A DNA stretch of 14,035 nucleotides from an uncultured Planctomycetaceae bacterium (lineage in GTDB: Bacteria; Planctomycetota; Planctomycetia; Pirellulales; Pirellulaceae): assembly GCA_903921945.1 (NCBI GenBank), contig CAIXSC010000523.1, positions 1 through 14,035 of the forward strand, read 5' to 3'. The notes under the pieces were generated by a model. The model saw only the letters and a list, made by a program, of their open reading frames with translations. It ran no database searches and was not told where the DNA came from. Shown one piece after another: positions 7,549 through 13,471 of this stretch (the first letter of the stretch is position 1; every line of letters starts with the position of its first letter). The translations under genes were made by a program, and so were the position numbers.

Positions 7549-7602
7549 ATCGCCACAACCGAAACAGCTATTACAGCCCCACCTTCCTCTCGGTGTGTTG
7601 CC

Positions 7603-8622
7603 ATGCTTCACGAAGCCCATTCGATCGCTCCTCCACCCACCATCTCCGCACCGGATTCACAGGCCGATCGACCGTTGATTTCGGTTGCCGTTCCTACATA
7701 TCGGCCCTCGGAAAAACTGTTGGTGGCTCTGCAATCGGTGCTCCACGAGACCGCCAGCCTGCCCCAACTCGAAATCCTCGTTGTCGACGACTCGCCGCTC
7801 GAAGCGGCCGTCGAGCAGCAACTGCGCACCATCGATCCGGAAGGCCGCATCGCCTACCATCACAACGCGACGCGATTGGGTATCGGCGGCAACTGGAATC
7901 GCGCGATCGAACTGTCTCGTGGGACATGGATCCATCTCCTGCACCAAGACGACCACATTTTGCCGGGGTTTTATCGCCAGTTGGCGCCGGCCCTCGAGTC
8001 GTCGGTATCGTTCGGCATGGCCTTTTGCCGCACCCGAATCATTGATCAGCATGGCAGTTGGCGTAAGACATCGTCGCGCCTCGCTTGGCGAACTGGACAA
8101 CTACGCGGTTGGCTCGCGACCATCTCCGTCCGCCAGCGACTGCAAACGCCGGGGGTGATCGTTCGAAGGTCCGTCTACGAGTCGTTGGGCGGATTTCGAT
8201 CCGACCTCCGTCAAACCTTGGATTGGGAAATGTGGGTTCGTATCGCCGCCGCTTATCCGGTTTGGTACACCACGTCCGCGCTCGCGGCCTACCGGCGCCA
8301 TTCTCAAAGCGAGACATCCCGCAATTTCGCGGCCGGATCCTACTGGCAAGAAATTGGAAAGGCGATCGCGTTCAATTCGCTGCGCCTTCCCTACGAACAG
8401 CGAGTGGATGTCATCGCTCAAAGCCTGGAATGGCATCGGCGCTCCGCACTCCGTTCGGCACGACGGCAACTCGCCGAAGGACAAATGGAAGCGGCTCGAC
8501 AATCCGTCCAGGCGGCGACTTCCTTCGCCGAAATGGCCCGAACTCGCCAGGATCTGTCGTCCGCACTATTGGCGGCATTCCTGGGAAACTGGGGACAATC
8601 GGGAATGGGGCGAGTTGCCTAA
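7603..8622 (+). CDS. Family 2 glycosyltransferase
   Basis: It transfers a sugar from a nucleotide-sugar donor to an acceptor, probably in surface polysaccharide assembly on the cytoplasmic side. Numbered from the ATG at 7603, the GT-A fold starts at SVAVPTYRPSEKLLVALQSV (27-46). VVDDSP carries the donor-binding Asp62-Asp63. RLGIGGNWNRAIELSRGTWI (91-110) is the typical GT2 middle segment. HLLHQDD (111-117) is the DXD-equivalent metal site, and LDWEMWVRIA (206-215) holds the acceptor or base region. The last 90 residues are helical, with no membrane span seen. At 339 residues it is typical for the family. The frame stays open back to a GTG at 7504, but those extra 33 residues are unlike GT2 sequence; neither start has a good ribosome binding site. 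The acceptor and sugar cannot be told. A sulfotransferase follows 172 bp downstream. Confidence 0.88.
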   Translation: MLHEAHSIAPPPTISAPDSQADRPLISVAVPTYRPSEKLLVALQSVLHETASLPQLEILVVDDSPLEAAVEQQLRTIDPEGRIAYHHNATRLGIGGNWNRAIELSRGTWIHLLHQDDHILPGFYRQLAPALESSVSFGMAFCRTRIIDQHGSWRKTSSRLAWRTGQLRGWLATISVRQRLQTPGVIVRRSVYESLGGFRSDLRQTLDWEMWVRIAAAYPVWYTTSALAAYRRHSQSETSRNFAAGSYWQEIGKAIAFNSLRLPYEQRVDVIAQSLEWHRRSALRSARRQLAEGQMEAARQSVQAATSFAEMARTRQDLSSALLAAFLGNWGQSGMGRVA

Positions 8623-8794
8623 ACCGTCGCCGTCCGCCTCTGATTCCTCATCGACTGTCGCCGAGAACCCGCAGCCGTCGCTTTCGGCGCAATCGGCTCA
8701 ATTGGCATAACCGTCATGTCGATGACAGAACCGTGGGAAGGGAATCTTTAAGACCAATTCCGGCCTGTCTCATTCTTCGCCATCGGTTGGGACC

Positions 8795-9784
8795 ATGACA
8801 AAACGCACGGAATCGACTGGCGACCAATCTCACGGACCGATCATCGTTGGCGGCATGCACCGCTCGGGCACCTCGCTAGCCGCCTCCTTGCTGGCGTCAG
8901 TAGGCGTTCACATGGGTGACGAGCTGCTGGGACCGGCTCGTGGCAATCAACGCGGCCATTTCGAGGACATGGATGTTTACTCGTTCCATACCGAGTGGCT
9001 CGCCAAACTTGGGTTCAACGAGGCTGGATTTCTCGATACGGCATTGCCGCCACTGCCGCCAGCGGCTCGCACGGTCGCGGAGGGGTGGCTGGCACGGCGT
9101 TCCTCCACGGGCCGTGTGTGGGGATGGAAGGAACCTCGCACCACGTTGTTTCTCGAATTCTGGCGCGAGTTGGCGCCGGGCGCGAAATTCTTGTTCGTTT
9201 TCCGCAAACCTTGGGAAGTGGCGGATTCGCTCTATCGTCGCGGGGACGCACTGTTTCAACAGCAACCCGAATTCGCCCTTCGCGTCTGGGCCCGTTACAA
9301 CCAAGCGGTCCTTGACTTCGTCGCTCGATGGCCAGACGATTGCATGCTGATGGAGATTGACCGACTGGCAACCGACCCAGTCGGAGCCTTGGGGCCCTTC
9401 CAGCGCAGATTTGCGCTTCCGCAGGTTAAACCGGCCAACTGTTACGATCGCGAATTACTTCAACGTCTCGATTCACCCGAGCCAGAAGCACTCGTCCGAG
9501 TCCGTTTCCCGGCCGTGTTCAGTCTTTATGCGGACTTGTGTCGCCAAGCTGGCGAGCCGCCACCTTCTGAGGACGGACGAGATTGGGAGGCGATCGCGGC
9601 GCGAGCCGCTACCCCTGAAAGCGATGCCTTCGTGACTTGGGCCACCCACCAATCACGCCAAGCTCCCCGAGGCTCCCTCTCCTCGCGACTCGCCTATCGT
9701 TGTCGACGTCTGCTGTGGAAGCTTCGCCGCAGTGCGTCCCCGAAGCGTACCGTCACATCCCCGCGAAGCAACTCCAAATCTTAA
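8795..9784 (+). CDS. PAPS-dependent sulfotransferase family protein
   Basis: It is expected to move a sulfuryl group from PAPS to a hydroxyl or amine acceptor. The 5'-phosphosulfate-binding loop is GGMHRSGTS (19-27), with the Lys/Arg and Ser/Thr positions seen in the sulfotransferase-3 type family. WGWKEPRTTLF (109-119) is the conserved WKxPR element. FLFVFRKPWEVADSLYRR (132-149) contains the 3'-phosphate-binding Arg137 and Ser145. The C-terminal 80 residues are less conserved and end in a basic tail. The length of 329 residues is normal. The ATG is preceded by a weak purine stretch (GGTTGGGA). Its position after the glycosyltransferase, in the same direction, suggests sulfation of a glycan, although a protein or small-molecule substrate cannot be excluded. 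Confidence 0.88.
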   Translation: MTKRTESTGDQSHGPIIVGGMHRSGTSLAASLLASVGVHMGDELLGPARGNQRGHFEDMDVYSFHTEWLAKLGFNEAGFLDTALPPLPPAARTVAEGWLARRSSTGRVWGWKEPRTTLFLEFWRELAPGAKFLFVFRKPWEVADSLYRRGDALFQQQPEFALRVWARYNQAVLDFVARWPDDCMLMEIDRLATDPVGALGPFQRRFALPQVKPANCYDRELLQRLDSPEPEALVRVRFPAVFSLYADLCRQAGEPPPSEDGRDWEAIAARAATPESDAFVTWATHQSRQAPRGSLSSRLAYRCRRLLWKLRRSASPKRTVTSPRSNSKS

Positions 9785-10120
9785 GTGGCGATCGAGGAGT
9801 AGCTTCCTGGATCCTAAACATGGCAAGGGATTGTCATGTGTCCGAGGACAAGCTTGAGGAAGGCTTTCGCCGACATTTCGTTTCAGGTGTTGTCGAGAAC
9901 GGCACACGCCATATCGAGGCCAAATCGAGCCTGAACACCATGTCTTGACGATGTGGTGACTGCCATTCTCCCCTCTGGGTCCCGCCGAAGATTCGTGCCT
10001 CGCCGAACTTCCTAGCCACAACGCAATCCGGCGCGGCTTGCGCCGCACCCTGCGACTCCTGCGATGGCGACCCACAGGAAACGCAGAAGGACCAACCATG
10101 ATGGCCTGGAGCTGATCAAC

Positions 10121-10150
10121 TTGACACCCCGAGGACTTTGTGGGTGTTTA
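10121..10150 (+). promoter_or_regulatory. Possible orphan promoter upstream of a hairpin cluster
   Basis: A perfect TTGACA (10121-10126) is followed after 18 bp by TGTTTA (10145-10150). No plus-strand gene follows, so a transcript from here would be a small RNA or antisense to gcvH. The -10 box is weak. Confidence 0.28.
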
Positions 10151-10186
10151 GTTTTCGGACAGTGATGACGGCGAATCGGGGGACTC

Positions 10187-10267
10187 GCGATGCATCCCAT
10201 CGCCGGGTAATCATCCGATGACGCCGCATGTCATGGGAACCGCAGGTGGCGATCGCTTGTCGCCACC
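10187..10267 (+). ncRNA. Candidate structured RNA with three hairpins
   Basis: Three perfect inverted repeats lie in tandem: GCGATG with CATCGC (10187-10192/10198-10203, 5-nt loop), ATGAC with GTCAT (10218-10222/10230-10234) and GGTGGCGA with TCGCCACC (10245-10252/10260-10267, 7-nt loop). They begin about 35 bp after the possible promoter at 10121-10150. The last stem could be a factor-dependent end. The strand is uncertain: read on the minus strand, the same hairpins could be the 3' end of the gcvH transcript. No known RNA family is recognised. Confidence 0.22.
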
Positions 10268-10328
10268 GCGATAGGAAGCTTGGCGGGAAGCGAAACGGCT
10301 TGCGGATAAAAGAGGGGCCGCGAGCTCG

Positions 10329-10721
10329 CTAAGCTTGCTCCGAGCACTGCTTTTCGTACGCTTCCTGGGTGAGGAGTTTGGATAACTCCGCAGGATTGGC
10401 GAGCCGCACCTTGATCATCCAGCCTTCGACGTACGGATCCGCCTTCAGGGTGTCGAGACGATCGGGCAATTCGGTGTTTACCGCGATCACTTCGCCAGAC
10501 ACCGGCGAGTAGAGACCGCTTACCGCTTTGACCGACTCCACTTCTCCAAACTCCTCACCCGCCTTGAGCGTTTGGCCGACCTTTGGCAACTGCATGAAGA
10601 CCAGATCGGTCAGTTCGCGGACGGCGAAGGCGGAAATCCCGATCGTCGCGAGCTTGGCGCCGGTCGCCGGTTCTTCGGCCACTTGCACCCATTCATGCGA
10701 TTCCGTGTAGAGCAGAGTCAT
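10329..10721 (-). CDS. gcvH: Glycine cleavage system H protein
   Basis: This small lipoyl carrier shuttles the aminomethyl group between the P, T and L proteins of the cytoplasmic glycine cleavage complex. The 130-residue product has the hallmark N-terminus (YTESHEWV, 5-12), the GISAFAVRELTDLVFMQLPKVG core (28-49), and FGEVESVKAVSGLYSPVSGE (58-77), in which Lys65 is the lipoylation site. It also has the NTELPDRLDTLKADPYVEGWMIKV tail (82-105). The frame is open upstream to 10832, but those 37 residues are Arg-rich and unlike GcvH. The ATG at 10721 has AAAGGA 6 nt upstream, so it is the real start. No gcvT, gcvPA or gcvPB lies in the window. A 159-bp gap separates it from the amidohydrolase gene upstream. 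Confidence 0.95.
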   Translation of the reverse strand: MTLLYTESHEWVQVAEEPATGAKLATIGISAFAVRELTDLVFMQLPKVGQTLKAGEEFGEVESVKAVSGLYSPVSGEVIAVNTELPDRLDTLKADPYVEGWMIKVRLANPAELSKLLTQEAYEKQCSEQA

Positions 10722-10727
10722 AGGAGG

Positions 10728-10733
10728 TCCTTT
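10728..10733 (-). promoter_or_regulatory. Ribosome binding site fixing the gcvH start
   Basis: Minus-strand AAAGGA lies 6 nt before the ATG at 10721. It decides against the 37-codon upstream extension of the frame. Confidence 0.7.
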
Positions 10734-10789
10734 CAATGTATGCCTTCGCGATCGGTTTCCGCGACGTCGGTGAACAAGTACCGGGGAGG

Positions 10790-10807
10790 CGGCCGCTACC
10801 GCGGCCG
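10790..10807. repeat. GC-rich hairpin between the amidohydrolase gene and gcvH
   Basis: CGGCCGC (10790-10796) pairs perfectly with GCGGCCG (10801-10807) around a 4-nt loop. No T-tract follows on the minus strand, so it may be an attenuating or mRNA-stabilising hairpin rather than a complete terminator. Confidence 0.5.
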
Positions 10808-10880
10808 GCCTGGTTCGGCTCGTAGCGGTCAAACGTATTTTGGTCGAGATACCAGCGACTCGGGCCCTTTCAGCCGTGGG

Positions 10881-11897
10881 TTACCAGGTGACGTCGTGGG
10901 CAATGCAGGCAACACAGTCGCCTTGGATGACAACGCTTGGGCTGCGGGCGCCGATGAGCACTCCGGCGGAGGCGGCTACCACGGGGACCGGTTCGCGGTC
11001 GGGACGTTCGATGAAATGGATCTGGCCAACAGGCTCGCCAGCTGAAACCTCGGCGCCAAGATCCACTAAGTTTTCGTAGATGCCGGACTCGGGCGCGAAA
11101 CGATAATCCTCGCGGTCCAACGCTTGCACCCATCGCACCGGTTTGATTCCCAGTTCTCGCCGAGTCGCCGGACGGCCGTCCAACACCCCGAAGTGCCGCA
11201 AAACGTTCCGCAGGCCGCTCTGGGTCAGTCGATGCACACTCGCCGGCACCGCTTCGCCGCCCCCCATTTCCGTGGTGATTACCGTCTTGCCTTGGTTCTC
11301 GGCCTCCACTGGCAACAGCCCCGAACCGGCGATATCGGCATAGAGAAACGCGAGTTCCGAGTTCCATGCCTCGGTGCCAGCCCGCATCCGCTCGCGCTGC
11401 TGCAAGTCGGGCACCAAGTGCATGTGCGCGCACGGCACGAAATCCAAACTGCGTCCGCCGGTATGAATATCGATCACAATGTCGGCCAACGGAAACAAGA
11501 CGCTCGAAAGATAGTGCGCCAGCACCTCCGACGGCGAACCGTCCGGCCGCCCCGGAAAACAGCGATTGAAATTCTTTCCGTCCACCGGTGACAACCGCGT
11601 CATCGCCTTCGACGCGTGCATGCTCAAACAGGGAACCAGGATTAAACGGCCGCGGACCTCTTCCAGTTTCAACTCGCGGCTCAATCGCAAGAGCGCGACC
11701 TGCCCCGGATACTCGTCGCCATGGTTGCCCGCCAAGGCCAGCGCCGTCGGCCCACCCCGCTCGCCGTTGAGCACCGTGATCGGCACCATCAAATTCGCCC
11801 AGCCGGCCATGTTATAAGAAAATGGCAAATAGAGGTGGCCATGCTGCCGACCCGGACGGCTGAAGTCAAGATCGCAGTGAACGGGCGAGGACGCCAT
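10881..11897 (-). CDS. Zinc amidohydrolase, succinylglutamate desuccinylase/aspartoacylase family
   Basis: Members of this M14-like metal-hydrolase family cleave an N-acyl group from an amino acid or a similar amide. The 338-residue product shows GNHGDEYPG (57-65, zinc ligands His59 and Glu62), GKNFNRCFPG (107-116, substrate-binding Arg112), DIHTGG (143-148, third zinc ligand His145) and TTEMGGGE (208-215, catalytic Glu210). A C-terminal beta-barrel region (about 271-337) contains GAEVSAGEPVGQIHF. The pattern most resembles DoeB-type N-acetyl-diaminobutyrate deacetylases of ectoine breakdown, but no other ectoine gene is present, so the substrate is left open. The frame extends to 12239, but the extra residues are Arg-rich and antisense-like inside the DUF1501 gene. 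AAGGAG 9 nt before the ATG at 11897 sets the start. It lies 44 bp after the DUF1501 gene, so an operon is likely. Confidence 0.9.
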   Translation of the reverse strand: MASSPVHCDLDFSRPGRQHGHLYLPFSYNMAGWANLMVPITVLNGERGGPTALALAGNHGDEYPGQVALLRLSRELKLEEVRGRLILVPCLSMHASKAMTRLSPVDGKNFNRCFPGRPDGSPSEVLAHYLSSVLFPLADIVIDIHTGGRSLDFVPCAHMHLVPDLQQRERMRAGTEAWNSELAFLYADIAGSGLLPVEAENQGKTVITTEMGGGEAVPASVHRLTQSGLRNVLRHFGVLDGRPATRRELGIKPVRWVQALDREDYRFAPESGIYENLVDLGAEVSAGEPVGQIHFIERPDREPVPVVAASAGVLIGARSPSVVIQGDCVACIAHDVTW

Positions 11898-11906
11898 CGA
11901 AAAGAG

Positions 11907-11912
11907 CTCCTT
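11907..11912 (-). promoter_or_regulatory. Ribosome binding site fixing the amidohydrolase start
   Basis: Minus-strand AAGGAG lies 9 nt before the ATG at 11897, in the 44-bp gap after the DUF1501 stop. It rules out the 114-codon upstream extension of the frame. Confidence 0.75.
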
Positions 11913-11941
11913 GGAAAAAACGCCGGATCGGCGGACGCGGG

Positions 11942-13357
11942 CTACACGAGCCAGTCGCGGACAACTTCGCCGTGGACATCGGTGAGCCGGAAATCGCGGC
12001 CCGAATGCCGATAGGTCAGACGCTCGTGGTCGATTCCGAGCAAATGCAAGATGGTGGCGTGCAGGTCGTGGACCGAAACGCGCCGCTCCACCGCGCGGAA
12101 ACCAAAGTCGTCGGTCGCTCCGTAGGACATTCCGCCGCGGACGCCACCGCCCGCCAACCACATGGTGAACCCATAATGATTGTGGTCGCGTCCATTGCCG
12201 CTCTCCGAAACGGGCGTCCGACCAAACTCGCCGCCCCAAACCACCAGGGTTTCGTCGAGCAACCCGCGACGCTTGAGATCGCCAAGAAACGCCGCGATCG
12301 GTTGGTCGATCTGACGGCTCAATCCGGCGATCGATTTGTCGATGTTCTCGTGGTGGTCCCAGCCACCCAATTCCAAATGAACGAATCGCACGCCGCGTTC
12401 GACCAACCGGCGAGCGATCAGGCAGCCGTTACCCATCGGCGTCTCGCCATACTCTTGCCGCACGCCGCGGGTTTCTTGCTCCAACGCGAACACATCGCCC
12501 GCGGCGAACTGCATGCGGTACGCCGTCTCCATGGCCCGCAGACGCGAATCGAGCACTGGATCGCGTGTCGCTTCCGCTTGCCGCCGATTCATCCGCTTCA
12601 GGAATTCAAACTGGCGCTGTTGCGTGTCGCCGTCCCAAAGACCGTTTTTCAGGAACTGCACCATTTCCGCCGGACTCTTGGCGGCGATGTCGATGGGCGT
12701 TCCCTGGTGCTCGCTCGGCAGGTAGCCGCTGCGCACATACCGCACCGCCGACCCGCCGCTGCTCAACGACACAAACGCCGGCAGGTCGGCGTTCTCCGTC
12801 CCAAGTCCATACGAGACCCACGCGCCAAGCGACGGGTGGATTTGATCGATTCGGCCGGAAAACAAGTGATTGGCGGCGGGCGCGTGATTGGGATTCCCTC
12901 CGACCATCGACTTCACGACGCACAGATCGTCCGCGCAGTCACGGAGACGCGGCAAGAGTTCGCTGATCCGCAAACCGCTCTGCCCGCCCGGCGCGAATTT
13001 CCAAGGGGTGGGCAACAGCCCGCCCGTAACCCGCTCGGTTCGCAGATCGGCTTCCGGCGGCCGTTGGCCCGCGTACTGGGCCAGCAATGGCTTTTCATCG
13101 AATAGATCAAGATGCGAAGGTCCACCCGCCATGAACAGAAACACCACCCGCTTCGCGCGGGGTTCACGGCGTACCGTGGCCATGGGCTTTTCCGGACTGT
13201 CGGCTCGTACGCGACGATCGCTGGCCGGCAAGTCGGCCAGCAAGTCGGCCAGCACACAGGCGCCAAAACCACCAGCCAAGGAGCTGATCACTTGGCGGCG
13301 GGACGGCTGGGGCAGCGCGTGGTCGACGACGGCCGTGCCGATGTTGTTCACTCGCAT
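11942..13357 (-). CDS. DUF1501 family protein with twin-arginine leader
   Basis: DUF1501 proteins are abundant in planctomycetes, belong to the alkaline phosphatase/sulfatase-like fold, and have no settled function. The N-terminus carries a Tat-type signal (SRRQVISSLAGGFGACVLA, 19-37), so export in a folded state is expected. Family hallmarks are FMAGGPSHLDLFDEKP (75-90), GNPNHAP (154-160), GGWDHHENID (331-340), GGEFGRTP (375-382), GRDHNHYGF (389-397) and VHDLHATILHLLGIDHERLTYR (429-450). At 471 residues it is full length. The ATG at 13357 (MRVNN) is preferred because it stands just before the Tat region; an ATG 15 codons upstream (13402) is possible, and neither has a clear ribosome binding site. 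In planctomycetes such genes usually follow a DUF1549/DUF1553 (cytochrome-like) gene. Here the upstream neighbour is instead a Lys/Ala-rich protein. Confidence 0.93.
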   Translation of the reverse strand: MRVNNIGTAVVDHALPQPSRRQVISSLAGGFGACVLADLLADLPASDRRVRADSPEKPMATVRREPRAKRVVFLFMAGGPSHLDLFDEKPLLAQYAGQRPPEADLRTERVTGGLLPTPWKFAPGGQSGLRISELLPRLRDCADDLCVVKSMVGGNPNHAPAANHLFSGRIDQIHPSLGAWVSYGLGTENADLPAFVSLSSGGSAVRYVRSGYLPSEHQGTPIDIAAKSPAEMVQFLKNGLWDGDTQQRQFEFLKRMNRRQAEATRDPVLDSRLRAMETAYRMQFAAGDVFALEQETRGVRQEYGETPMGNGCLIARRLVERGVRFVHLELGGWDHHENIDKSIAGLSRQIDQPIAAFLGDLKRRGLLDETLVVWGGEFGRTPVSESGNGRDHNHYGFTMWLAGGGVRGGMSYGATDDFGFRAVERRVSVHDLHATILHLLGIDHERLTYRHSGRDFRLTDVHGEVVRDWLV

Positions 13358-13408
13358 CGTTGTGTCTCGGTGGTTTCGTGGGAGACCGCTCAGCGAACCC
13401 AACGATAC

Positions 13409-13434
13409 AGCGGCAAGCCGGCTCCCATGCCGCT
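13409..13434 (-). terminator. Possible weak terminator after the Lys/Ala-rich gene
   Basis: AGCGGCA (13409-13415) pairs with TGCCGCT (13428-13434) around a 12-nt loop that itself contains the palindrome AGCCGGCT. It lies about 40 bp past the stop of the Lys/Ala-rich gene and upstream of the DUF1501 gene. Only scattered T residues follow, so termination may be partial or the hairpin may have another role. Confidence 0.35.
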
Positions 13435-13471
13435 CTAGTTTATCTGACGAGTGGAATGCGGGGCGCGATTT

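Larger units (their letters stand above)
6731..7602. other. Non-coding stretch with tandem repeats
   Basis: I see no convincing gene in these roughly 870 bases. Open frames exist on both strands, but they are short, overlap one another, lack ribosome binding sites, and their translations are dominated by Arg, Ser and His or by repeated peptides produced by the repeats. The stretch holds two short tandem arrays (6908-6958, 7007-7082), a 6-bp stem hairpin (7116-7121 with 7128-7133), a low-complexity CACAGAG-type element (7275-7293) and a possible promoter for the glycosyltransferase (7520-7548). Confidence 0.6.
9785..10328. other. Intergenic stretch with hairpins, no gene seen
   Basis: These 544 bases separate the convergent sulfotransferase and gcvH genes. 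A frame open over 9637-9948 mostly overlaps the sulfotransferase gene and has no recognisable product. Four perfect short inverted repeats were found: 10029-10045 (6-bp stem), 10187-10203 (6 bp), 10218-10234 (5 bp) and 10245-10267 (8 bp). None is followed by a T-tract on either strand, so no terminator is called. A consensus-like -35 box lies at 10121. Confidence 0.55.

Noticed and set aside
7504..7602. N-terminal extension of the glycosyltransferase from GTG at 7504
   Set aside because: The 33 extra residues do not look like GT2 sequence, there is no ribosome binding site, and a perfect TTGACA lies within this stretch.
9637..9948. A 103-codon plus-strand frame overlapping the sulfotransferase 3' end
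   Set aside because: Its first half is out of frame within the sulfotransferase gene, no ribosome binding site is present, and the second half matches nothing I recognise.
10245..10267. Intrinsic terminator for gcvH or the sulfotransferase gene
   Set aside because: The 8-bp stem is perfect, but no T-tract follows on either strand, and it lies about 60 bp and 460 bp from the respective stops.
10722..10880. Glycine riboswitch upstream of gcvH
   Set aside because: The gap is too short for the usual tandem aptamers, and I could not find their conserved core; only a GC-rich 7-bp hairpin is present.
11972..13105. Long plus-strand open frame (377 codons) antisense to the DUF1501 gene
   Set aside because: It lies fully opposite a clear DUF1501 gene, and its translation has no recognisable motif. 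Long antisense frames are expected in high-GC coding DNA.
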